A stretch of 33,885 nucleotides of DNA from Acidobacteriaceae bacterium (GTDB lineage Bacteria; Acidobacteriota; Terriglobia; Terriglobales; Acidobacteriaceae): positions 1 to 33,885 of the forward strand of contig PLQW01000111.1 in NCBI GenBank assembly GCA_003160215.1. The letters are read 5' to 3'. Shown here piece after piece: positions 24,720 to 32,000 of this stretch (its first letter is position 1; each line of letters starts with the position of its first letter). The notes under the pieces were generated by a model that saw only the letters and a list, made by a program, of their open reading frames with translations, had not been told where the DNA came from and made no database searches. A program made the translations under genes and the position numbers.

Positions 24720-26063
24720 GGCGAAAAGCTCCTCCTCATCCGCCAATTCTCCCTTAAATAAACTGCGCACAATCACGCTTTGCGGCACTACGAGCACAAG
24801 GAGGTAAGACAGGATGGTTCCCCCAATCACCCCCACCGAACCAATGTGCCGCACCAGCGCGATGGACAATGCGATATTCACGGCCGCCGCCACGATCGAC
24901 AGAAACGCCTGTGCACGCGTCCGGTTCAGCGCCGCCAGCAAGCAGGATTCGACGCTCATGAATCCGCTAATCAGCGCCCACACTCCCATCGCCAGCAACA
25001 GGGAAAACGTTGGCACCGCCGCCGGACCCGCCCACGCCCGAATCAAGGTGCGGCCAAAGACAACCAGTGCAGCCACGCAGCACAGATTGAGCACAACAGT
25101 GCCTTTCATGGTCAGGGAGAATGTGCGCCTTATCCAGCCATAGTCCCGCTTGGCATAAGCCTCTGCGTAGGCAGGCCAGAGCGCCGGAAAGATCAGCGAC
25201 TGCAATACCGCAGCGAGTCCCACCAGTCGCCAGGTGACGCTGTAGGGCGTGACTTCCGCCGCTCCAAGATAATGGCTGACTACGATGTTATCGGAGCTGA
25301 ACACGACCACCGCCGCCACCTGAATCAGGAAGAATGAAGAGCCGGAGTTAAACAGTTCCTTGCTGGTCGAGCGGTCGATGAGCGCCGGCCGCGGCAGAAG
25401 CCACGGCTTGTGCCACGTCACCACAAAGATCAGATTAGCCATGCTGGCGAAGGTCAGGCAGCCCACCGACATCACAAACAGCGCCGGCATCGAGACGCGC
25501 AAGGCGATACCTAGGGCAAGCCCGATTACGCTGGCCACCGCGCCCGCGCAGACGGCGTAGTTGTTGCGGTGCAGTTCCTGGTAGCCGGCGAGAAGTTTCC
25601 CGCCCAAGTTGCAGGGCAGGCCAAGCAACATCAGCGCAGCGGCAACCACTACTGTGTCTCTCACCTCGGCGGCTTGCACGTTCGCGCTCACGTTGAACAA
25701 CTTCATCCAGTTCACGCGAGAACTGACTACGGCGAATACTCCGCCCATCAACGCCGCCATACTTCCGGTGATCAGCAGCGCGTTGGTGAAATAGCGTGAT
25801 GCGGAAGCTTTGTCGCTGAGCGCGTAGGCCCGCGAGATGCTGTTGGTTAATGTGTTGGCGATGCCCAGGTCCAGCAGATTGATCCACACTACGGTTGTGG
25901 TGATGGTCGCCCATACGCCATAGCGTTCGGCTCCCAGGTAGCGCACGGCGAGCGGCAACGACACCAGCATGATTCCTGCCGACAAGAGCCTCGCAGCGGC
26001 GCCCGAAGACACCGCCTTCACGATTCGGCCATAACGGGATGTCGGCAAGAACGCTGAGAACAT
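24627..26063 (-). CDS. Polysaccharide/lipid flippase (MOP superfamily, Wzx-like)
   Basis: 478 aa, 12-14 hydrophobic helices. The opening SSGAAARLLSAGIMLVSLPLAVRYLG and LGAERYGVWATI are characteristic of the MOP/Wzx type, as is LDLGIANTLTNSISRAY. It would move a lipid-linked glycan across the inner membrane. The start is the ATG at 26063, 13 bases after the heptosyltransferase stop; extending to 26156 would run into that gene. The last about 30 residues (ELFAFRSSLFAKTEF onward) are encoded by an inverted repeat rather than typical flippase sequence, so the natural end has probably been altered. Last of the four-gene minus-strand heptose operon. Confidence 0.9.
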   Translation of the reverse strand: MFSAFLPTSRYGRIVKAVSSGAAARLLSAGIMLVSLPLAVRYLGAERYGVWATITTTVVWINLLDLGIANTLTNSISRAYALSDKASASRYFTNALLITGSMAALMGGVFAVVSSRVNWMKLFNVSANVQAAEVRDTVVVAAALMLLGLPCNLGGKLLAGYQELHRNNYAVCAGAVASVIGLALGIALRVSMPALFVMSVGCLTFASMANLIFVVTWHKPWLLPRPALIDRSTSKELFNSGSSFFLIQVAAVVVFSSDNIVVSHYLGAAEVTPYSVTWRLVGLAAVLQSLIFPALWPAYAEAYAKRDYGWIRRTFSLTMKGTVVLNLCCVAALVVFGRTLIRAWAGPAAVPTFSLLLAMGVWALISGFMSVESCLLAALNRTRAQAFLSIVAAAVNIALSIALVRHIGSVGVIGGTILSYLLVLVVPQSVIVRSLFKGELADEEELFAFRSSLFAKTEFLYSSSEIRNLDVANSGGSG

Positions 26064-26076
26064 CGTTGGTACCGCT

Positions 26077-27417
26077 TCAAGGCAGCCTTGCAGGCCTGCT
26101 CTTCCCGGCCTTGGGAAGTTCCGTCGCTTTTTTGAGAGCACCGACCGCGGCTGCATTGATTGCCGGGCGCGAATCGTCGTTATGCGGAGACGCCATATTC
26201 GCCTGCATGCAGGCCAGCAAAGATGGACCTCTCAGTAGGATTTCGCGCGCGGCAGCGACGGCCTGGTCCACCGACACAGCCCTGATGCAATGTGGGTCTG
26301 AGGAGAGGCACTCGGCTTTGCATGCATCCAGCCCTGCCGCAGGTTGCAGAACGCGCACTCGATCGCAATGAGGTGCAAACCGGATGGGGCTGTTGGCATG
26401 GTTCGGATCGCCGCCACTCGGATGCCGCGAAATTACGATTGTCTTGCAGTTCATCGCTCCGGCCAGATGCGCACTGCCGCTGTCGTTTCCGATGAAAAGA
26501 TCGCAGCGCTCCAGCACGGCACACACCTTACGGAGCGGCGTGCCACTGACGATAATGGTCTCGCCGCGCAACAGTTTCGCAAGCTTGCAAGCCTCTTTCC
26601 TTTCGTCGTGTGAGCAAATGATCACTAGCTGCACAGGACGCTCGTTTCCCAATCGCGTCAGGCTCTCCGCATAATTTTCCAGCGGCCATCGTCGGCTGGC
26701 GCTACCGCCGCCGATACCGACGGCGACCAGCGCGCTCGAGGCGGGTACGTTCGCCAGCAACTTCGACGCGAACTCACGATCCCGGTTGGTGAGGCTGATC
26801 TCCAGCTTGCTGTTGTCCACTTTCCCGCCCAAGGCTTTTACGATTTCAAGATTGCGCAACACCTCGTGTTGCACCGGACCCGCCGAAAGGCAGATGTTAA
26901 ATGCCGCGTCGAATCCGCGATTGTGCCGCTGCTTGGCAGGCGACGCCGTCTCCGTATAGCCCACCCGTTCCGCGGCATCCGCCAGCGAGCACAGAAATAT
27001 CGCGAGCCGGTCATCGACATCCCACCTCGGAGAGATGGCAATGTCGAAGCGCCTGCCTCGCAATCGGCCCCGATACAGCAACAGGACGGACAGCAGACTT
27101 CGCAGCCGCGCCGGCAGCCACGCAGCCTGCAACGGGCGCAAACCGATGATCTCGTCAATGTTCGGGTTGGTTACCAGAAGCGGGCGGAAGGCATCCTGCA
27201 CTACCACCGTGCAAAACGATCCGGGAAAAGCCCGCTTCAGTTCCCGGAAGAGAGGCGTTGTCAGGACCAAGTCGCCCAGCCCATCGAGCCGGATGACAAG
27301 CAACGAGAGCCCCTCGCGACGGGGAGATCCGATCCAGGTTGCGGGCGCCAGGTGGGCGCGCCAGAAGATCGCCAACTTGGTGGGTACACGGACGGACAAG
27401 AACAGAGGCGGCAGCAT
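26077..27417 (-). CDS. Glycosyltransferase family 9 (heptosyltransferase-like)
   Basis: 446 aa. Transfers heptose from an ADP-heptose donor to LPS inner core in characterised members. The N-terminal Rossmann start LLVIRLDGLGDLVLTTPLF is the GT9 signature, and the C-terminal donor site is GNDSGSAHLAGAM (about 309-321). SRRWPLENYAESL and SGTPLRKVCAVLERCDLFIG are also typical. AAAGGA precedes the ATG at 27417 by 4 bases. The final 60 residues (after EILLRGP) look low-complexity, Ala-rich and family-unrelated. Start is 21 bases after the hldE stop and its stop is 13 bases before the flippase, so all are co-transcribed. Acceptor unknown. Confidence 0.93.
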   Translation of the reverse strand: MLPPLFLSVRVPTKLAIFWRAHLAPATWIGSPRREGLSLLVIRLDGLGDLVLTTPLFRELKRAFPGSFCTVVVQDAFRPLLVTNPNIDEIIGLRPLQAAWLPARLRSLLSVLLLYRGRLRGRRFDIAISPRWDVDDRLAIFLCSLADAAERVGYTETASPAKQRHNRGFDAAFNICLSAGPVQHEVLRNLEIVKALGGKVDNSKLEISLTNRDREFASKLLANVPASSALVAVGIGGGSASRRWPLENYAESLTRLGNERPVQLVIICSHDERKEACKLAKLLRGETIIVSGTPLRKVCAVLERCDLFIGNDSGSAHLAGAMNCKTIVISRHPSGGDPNHANSPIRFAPHCDRVRVLQPAAGLDACKAECLSSDPHCIRAVSVDQAVAAAREILLRGPSLLACMQANMASPHNDDSRPAINAAAVGALKKATELPKAGKSRPARLP

Positions 27418-27438
27418 CGATCCTTTCCAACCTATGAT

Positions 27439-28941
27439 TCAAACCATGATGGCGGACGAGGCCGGCCTCGATGGAAGTTCCGGCGTGGCCTTCGCGATCA
27501 GGCGTGTCGTGCTGATTCCCTCGACCAACGGTATGAGTTCGACGCGTCCTCCGCAGGCCCGCACTTCGCGGGCCCCCACGACAGCTTCTTCGCGGTAGTC
27601 GCCACCTTTCACCAACACGTCCGGGCGAATCGCCTCGATCAGTTTCAAAGGTGTGCTTTCGTTGAAGACGACCACGGCGTCCACGGTGCTGAGCGCGGCA
27701 AGAACCCGCGCGCGCTCATGTTCGCCCACGATTGGCCGCAACGGTCCCTTGATCAGGCGCACCGACTCATCGCTGTTGAGTGCGACAATCAGGCGATCGC
27801 CCTTGCGGCGCGCCCGCTCCAACAAAGTAATGTGCCCGACGTGCAGGATGTCGAAGCATCCATTGGTGAACACCACGCGATCGCCGGCAGATCGCCACAC
27901 CGCCGCGCGGGAAAGCAGCCGCTCCAACGGCAAGACTTTCTCGTCCATGTGCAGGGCAACTTCTTGCGACAAGGCGCCCAGCAACTCTGCCCGCTGAATG
28001 GGAACCGTGCCGACCTTGTTCACCACGATTTCCGCTGCCAGATTCGCCAACTGGCCGGCAGTCTCGATCTCGACATCGCATGCCATGGCCAACGCCAGAA
28101 CTGCGATGACCGTATCGCCGGCCCCGGAAACGTCGTAAACCTGGCGGGCGACTGCGGGCGCGTGCAGGCGCGAGTCCTTGCGCAATACTGCAATGCCCTT
28201 GGCGCCCAGTGTCACCACCATGAACTCCATATCCATTAAGCCAAGCTTGACTTGGCCCACAGCCAGCAGTCGATCGATGTCAGCGACCGGCTCGCCGGTA
28301 GCTGCCGACAGTTCCTTCAAGTTGGGACAAATCGTAGTAGCGCCCCGGTAGCGCGAAAAATCTCGCTGCTTGGGATCCACCAATACGGGGACGCCCAACT
28401 TGCCGGCTTCCGCAATGATGGAATGGCACACGGATTCGGTCAGCACACCTTTGGCATAGTCGGAGAGCACGACGACACGGGTGTTCGGCAGCGCGGCTGA
28501 GACGCGCTTCAGCAGGTCGGCATAAGCCGCACTGGACGGTGACGGGGCGGCCTCCATGTCGAGTCGCATCATTTGCTGGTTTCCGGAAAAAATGCGCAGC
28601 TTGGTGGTTGTCGGAATACCCGCAACCCCTGTCAAAGCTGGCTCAACGCCAGCCTCGGCCAACATGGATTCCAATCTGTCCTGCTCCTCGTCATCGCCGG
28701 CGAACCCGGCGACTGTGACACAAGCCCCCAGTCCAGCAAGGTTCATCGCCACGTTGGCCGCGCCACCCGGCCGCTCACTCTGCCATGTGGCGCGGACCAC
28801 GGGAACCGGCGCCTCGGGCGAAATGCGTTCCACATCGCCCCAGATGTACTTGTCCAGCATCACATCGCCGACCACCAGGACCTGAACGTTGCCCCAGCCC
28901 GACTCGACAAGAGCGATTATGTCAGGCAAGTTTGCGATCAC
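27439..28941 (-). CDS. hldE: HldE bifunctional heptose kinase/adenylyltransferase
   Basis: 500 aa. The N-terminal PfkB kinase phosphorylates heptose 7-phosphate at C1 (VVGDVMLDKYIWGDVERIS at 23-41, SGAGDTVIAVL near 275); the C-terminal nucleotidyltransferase adenylylates heptose 1-phosphate (TNGCFDILHVGH with the HxGH motif near 366, then VKGGDY and STTRLI). Both halves are intact. The start is GTG at 28941, six bases after AAGGAGG; it overlaps the gmhA stop by four bases (GTGA), which indicates translational coupling. The longer in-frame extension inside gmhA is a shadow. Confidence 0.98.
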   Translation of the reverse strand: MIANLPDIIALVESGWGNVQVLVVGDVMLDKYIWGDVERISPEAPVPVVRATWQSERPGGAANVAMNLAGLGACVTVAGFAGDDEEQDRLESMLAEAGVEPALTGVAGIPTTTKLRIFSGNQQMMRLDMEAAPSPSSAAYADLLKRVSAALPNTRVVVLSDYAKGVLTESVCHSIIAEAGKLGVPVLVDPKQRDFSRYRGATTICPNLKELSAATGEPVADIDRLLAVGQVKLGLMDMEFMVVTLGAKGIAVLRKDSRLHAPAVARQVYDVSGAGDTVIAVLALAMACDVEIETAGQLANLAAEIVVNKVGTVPIQRAELLGALSQEVALHMDEKVLPLERLLSRAAVWRSAGDRVVFTNGCFDILHVGHITLLERARRKGDRLIVALNSDESVRLIKGPLRPIVGEHERARVLAALSTVDAVVVFNESTPLKLIEAIRPDVLVKGGDYREEAVVGAREVRACGGRVELIPLVEGISTTRLIAKATPELPSRPASSAIMV

Positions 28942-29552
28942 CGTTCGCCTCCTTGGGCCACCGCGCGTGTGATGCAGGTGGCCAGCTCGATCCATTCGCA
29001 CAGAATGTGCCCGCAAAGAATATGGGCTTCCTGAATGCGCGCCGGATCGCTGGACGGAACGCGCAGGCAGACATCCGCAAGCGTTGCCATTCGGCCTCCG
29101 GTCTGGCCGGTCATGGCCACGGTGAAGAGCCCCAGTTCGCGCGCCTTCGCCAGGGCGGCGCAAACGTTCTTGCTGTTTCCCGAAGTCGAAATCCCGACTA
29201 ACACGTCTCCCGGCTGGCCGAGAGCTTCAACCTGCCGTTCGAACACTTCGTCGTAGCTCCCGTCATTGGCGATGGCGGTGAGGACCGAAGTGTCGGTGGT
29301 AAGGGCGATGGAAGGAAAGGCGCGGCGCGTATGGCGGAAGCGTCCGACTAGTTCAGCGGCAAGATGCTGTGAGTCGGCTGCACTGCCGCCGTTGCCGCAC
29401 CACAGAATCTTGTTTCCCGCCAGCAGGCAGTCGGTGATGCGGACAGCGGCGCGCTCGAATGCATCTTCCTGCGCTACGAACTGGCGAACGATCGTGAGGT
29501 GTTCGGCGATAGCGTCAGCAAAGACGCCAGACAGGTTCAACGAAGATGGCAT
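28938..29552 (-). CDS. gmhA: Sedoheptulose-7-phosphate isomerase GmhA
   Basis: First step of the ADP-heptose pathway: isomerises sedoheptulose 7-phosphate to heptose 7-phosphate. 204 aa, SIS fold. Family motifs are present: ILWCGNGGSAADSQHLAAEL, FPSIALTTDTSVLTAIANDG, GISTSGNSKNV and AMTGQTGGRMATLADVCLRVPS, plus the C-terminal helix QEAHILCGHILCEWIE. The ATG at 29552 follows GAGGAG at short spacing. It is the first gene of the minus-strand heptose operon and shares an 82-base promoter region with gmhB, which is read in the other direction. Confidence 0.98.
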   Translation of the reverse strand: MPSSLNLSGVFADAIAEHLTIVRQFVAQEDAFERAAVRITDCLLAGNKILWCGNGGSAADSQHLAAELVGRFRHTRRAFPSIALTTDTSVLTAIANDGSYDEVFERQVEALGQPGDVLVGISTSGNSKNVCAALAKARELGLFTVAMTGQTGGRMATLADVCLRVPSSDPARIQEAHILCGHILCEWIELATCITRAVAQGGER

Positions 29553-29634
29553 GCGCTCCTCGTTTCCGACAACGAGTTTCGAGGATCTTCGCAGGACCTT
29601 TGGGAATAGCTGTTACTGTGGAATTATAAACGCT

Positions 29635-30231
29635 ATGGGCGAGCACAACGCCAACAACTTTTCCGATATCGAGTATGTTTTCCTAGATCGGGACGGCGTG
29701 TTGAACCGAAGCCTTCCCGATGGCCGGTTCATTACCCGCTGGGAGGAATTCGAACTTCTGCCGGGCGTCGCCGACGCGATTGCCCAACTGAATCGCTCCG
29801 GGCGCAAGGTGATGGTGGTCACCAATCAGCGTTGCGTCGCCCTGGGGCTGTGCTCAGAGGCTGACCTGCTCACCCTGCACGAGCGCTTGCGGAATCAACT
29901 CACCCAACAGGGCGCGCGTCTGGATGCCATCTACTACTGTCCCCACGATGCAGGGGAATGCAATTGCCGCAAGCCACTTCCTGGATTGTTCGAGCAGGCG
30001 TTTCGCGACTTCCCGGGCGCGGACGTCAGAAACAGCGTCATGGTCGGCGATTCCCTGCGTGACATTGAGGCTGGCGCTCGGATGGGAATGCGCACCATCT
30101 TTATCGACGTCGAGTCCGAGGCCGGAAGCCGATCGCCCGAGGCCGATCGCTCCACTGCCCTGGCGTCTGCCGTAGCGCTGTCTCTCTCGGACTGCGTGCA
30201 ACAATATCTCTCCCCGCGAGGGTACGAGTAA
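29635..30231 (+). CDS. gmhB: D-glycero-manno-heptose 1,7-bisphosphate phosphatase GmhB
   Basis: 198 aa HAD phosphatase that removes the C7 phosphate before HldE adenylylates the sugar. Nucleophile and acid D18/D20 in FLDRDGVLN, motif II T63 in VVTNQ, and D139 in VGDSLRD are present. The zinc site C102-x-H104-x4-C109-x-C111 followed by RKP is diagnostic for GmhB/HisB-type phosphatases. The ATG at 29635 is chosen because conserved sequence starts shortly after it; the long in-frame upstream extension is a shadow of gmhA. Divergently transcribed from the gmhA operon, so the pathway is complete here except hldD. Confidence 0.96.
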   Translation: MGEHNANNFSDIEYVFLDRDGVLNRSLPDGRFITRWEEFELLPGVADAIAQLNRSGRKVMVVTNQRCVALGLCSEADLLTLHERLRNQLTQQGARLDAIYYCPHDAGECNCRKPLPGLFEQAFRDFPGADVRNSVMVGDSLRDIEAGARMGMRTIFIDVESEAGSRSPEADRSTALASAVALSLSDCVQQYLSPRGYE

Positions 30232-30328
30232 GGTTCACGAATCAAAGCCGCAGGGATGAGAGAGCTATAGATCGCTGCGTGAGTAATGCCCCATGTGGGT
30301 GTTTGCCATTGACGGTTCGCCTCTGGAA

Positions 30329-30436
30329 TTGTCGTTACGAGCGAAGCGAGGAAGCTGCTGTTGTTTGCACCTGGAACGACGGCTGGGGGCAACAGCAGAT
30401 CCCTCACGGCCTAACTAAAGGCCGTTCGTGATGACA
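30329..30436. repeat. About 108-bp palindromic element with nested hairpins
   Basis: Outer arms 30329-30340 and 30425-30436 pair over 12 bases allowing two wobbles; inner arms CTGCTGTTG (30355-30363) and CAACAGCAG (30390-30398) pair exactly. A separate perfect hairpin ACGGCCT-AACTAA-AGGCCGT sits at 30406-30425. The core motif ACGAGCGAAGCGAGG occurs in intergenic repeats of many bacteria. It fills the spacer between gmhB and the M56 gene, both ending toward it, so termination may be one effect. Confidence 0.6.
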
Positions 30437-30531
30437 ACTCAGGGATGACACGAGAGCCGGAAACTCTTGTCCGGGCAAAGATAATGCCCAGCGTTCAAGC
30501 CGGGCATTACGGTGTGGAGCAGCGAAATTTA

Positions 30532-31512
30532 TTAGTGGATAAGTTGTTCGAGCGCCTGATGCACCATGCTCAGGCTGGCTGGCCAGAGTGTCACGATCAT
30601 CAGCGAGGCGGCCATCAGTGCGGCGGCTCCGCTGACCAGGGGAATCAATTCCTTCGCCGGCTTGTCGGGAATGGGCTGAGGACGCAGCAAGCGGTCCACC
30701 CTCTCGGACAGATCGTGATCATCGGCCATTAGGGAGCTGGTCAGATAAGAAAGCTGCGGCTTGTTGCCCATTCTCGCCACTCTCACCAGGGCGTCGGCCA
30801 GTGAAAGGGCACGACGGGGATCGCCTGCGCTGGCTTGATCGTCAGCCGCCCATTCGATGGCTTTCGCCCAACTCCGTTCCAGAGTTACGAAACCGCGCAT
30901 GAAGGGCAGAACATCGGGCGCGAGCAACATGAGAAATCGCTTGAGATTGTCGCCAGATGAGCGATGCGCACGCTCATGGCTGAGGGCTGCGTCAATTTGC
31001 TCCGTCGTAAGTCCGCGCATGACGCGGCGCGAAATAACCAGCCGGGGATGGACCACTCCCGCAACGGCCAACACTGGAGACCTATCTTTGAGCAGCAACG
31101 CCGGCCCGGTTTCTCCCGGCATTGTGATTTTCTCGCCGTGGCGCTCACAGCGATGCAGATAGCGCGCCGTACCGCGCACCGCGCTGACCACCCGTACGAT
31201 CGCGAGTGCCCAAATCGCCGCTCCCAGCAATGCCGTCAAGAAACAAACGAATCCGACTTTTTCGCCGGTCGCTTCCGGCTCCAGCCATAGATAGCTGGGA
31301 ATACAGAAAGCCAGTACCGCAAAAAGTGTCAGTGTCCATGGAAGCATGCGCACCGCAAACAGAAGCCGCGCCGCGGAACTTGGCTTCAAGCGTTCCGCCA
31401 TGCGCACCGCCGTGCCGGCACTCAAACGGGCCGCCACAGCAAGCGCCAGGTGAATCATGAAAAACGAGGCGCAACACAGGCAGAGCAACCGCAAACCGTA
31501 TGGGAGACTCAC
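30532..31512 (-). CDS. M56-family (BlaR1/MecR1-like) membrane metalloprotease
   Basis: 326 aa. Four hydrophobic helices and the zinc protease motif H179-E180-R-A-H183 (LSHERAHRSSGDN) with E220 in EWAADDQASAG as the likely third ligand. Characterised relatives sense an antibiotic and cleave the partner repressor. Here the long extracytoplasmic penicillin-binding sensor domain of BlaR1 is absent: only a short, partly hydrophobic segment (about 285-326) follows, so the signal must be different. The start is GTG at 31512, overlapping the repressor stop by four bases (GTGA). Confidence 0.92.
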   Translation of the reverse strand: MSLPYGLRLLCLCCASFFMIHLALAVAARLSAGTAVRMAERLKPSSAARLLFAVRMLPWTLTLFAVLAFCIPSYLWLEPEATGEKVGFVCFLTALLGAAIWALAIVRVVSAVRGTARYLHRCERHGEKITMPGETGPALLLKDRSPVLAVAGVVHPRLVISRRVMRGLTTEQIDAALSHERAHRSSGDNLKRFLMLLAPDVLPFMRGFVTLERSWAKAIEWAADDQASAGDPRRALSLADALVRVARMGNKPQLSYLTSSLMADDHDLSERVDRLLRPQPIPDKPAKELIPLVSGAAALMAASLMIVTLWPASLSMVHQALEQLIH

Positions 31513-31937
31513 AGCTTCCTCCCTACAAACAGCTCTTTGCGCTTCTTCCGGATCTTCTCTTCCAGTTGATCGAGCAGGACCGCATCGTGTTGGCCGACGG
31601 CGTCAACCAGCGACGACAACAACAGATCGCGAGCAGGTTGTGGACCGGCAAGAAAACCAGCGACCAAGTCGCCTGCGCGCCGGCGCTCCCACTCCTGATT
31701 GGACAGACGCGGCAAATACAGAAACGCGCGCTCCGACTTCTGCCTAGCCAGCATGCCCTTCTTGAACAGCCGGTCCAGCGTGGTCATTACCGTGGTATAG
31801 GCAAGCTTACGTTCCAATTTCTCGACCACGTCGCGCACACTGCTCTGGCCGGCGGTCCACAGGACTTCCATGACACGAATCTCCAGCGGACCAAGCATCG
31901 GTTGCTGACTCGTGCGGGATGTCCCCTCGCTATGCAA
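31509..31937 (-). CDS. BlaI/MecI/CopY-family repressor
   Basis: 142 aa. Winged-helix DNA-binding domain at about 14-80: LGPLEIRVMEVLW, QSSVRDVVEKLE, the recognition helix AYTTVMTTLDRLFKKGML and the wing KSERAFLYLP. The C-terminal dimerisation helices follow (ELFVGRKL end). It should repress its own operon with the M56 protease and probably other genes; operator sites of the usual TACA-type dyad were not found. The TTG start at 31937 is placed because AAAGGAA stands 8 bases ahead; the internal ATG at 31898 (MLGPLE) is the alternative. Confidence 0.93.
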   Translation of the reverse strand: MHSEGTSRTSQQPMLGPLEIRVMEVLWTAGQSSVRDVVEKLERKLAYTTVMTTLDRLFKKGMLARQKSERAFLYLPRLSNQEWERRRAGDLVAGFLAGPQPARDLLLSSLVDAVGQHDAVLLDQLEEKIRKKRKELFVGRKL

Positions 31938-31957
31938 ATCTTTGTTCCTTTCCCCGA

Positions 31958-31986
31958 AGCTTAAGAGGTGCGGTGAAGGTTGTCAA
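31958..31986 (-). promoter_or_regulatory. Sigma70-like promoter for blaI-M56 pair
   Basis: On the minus strand a perfect -35, TTGACA (31986-31981), and a partial -10, TAAGCT (31963-31958), are 17 bases apart. They lie about 20 bases upstream of the repressor start. The -10 matches only half the consensus, consistent with a regulated promoter. Confidence 0.5.
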
Positions 31987-32000
31987 TTCAGAAATTGGCT

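Noticed and set aside
24479-24757. 92-codon plus-strand ORF after the MBL hydrolase
   Set aside because: Arises from the inverted-repeat element (LAFRSSLFA at its start mirrors the flippase tail), with no coding character.
26866-28239. 457-codon open frame on the plus strand
   Set aside because: Antisense to hldE and the heptosyltransferase, both with clear motifs; the frame is Gln/Arg/His-rich and has no recognisable domain.
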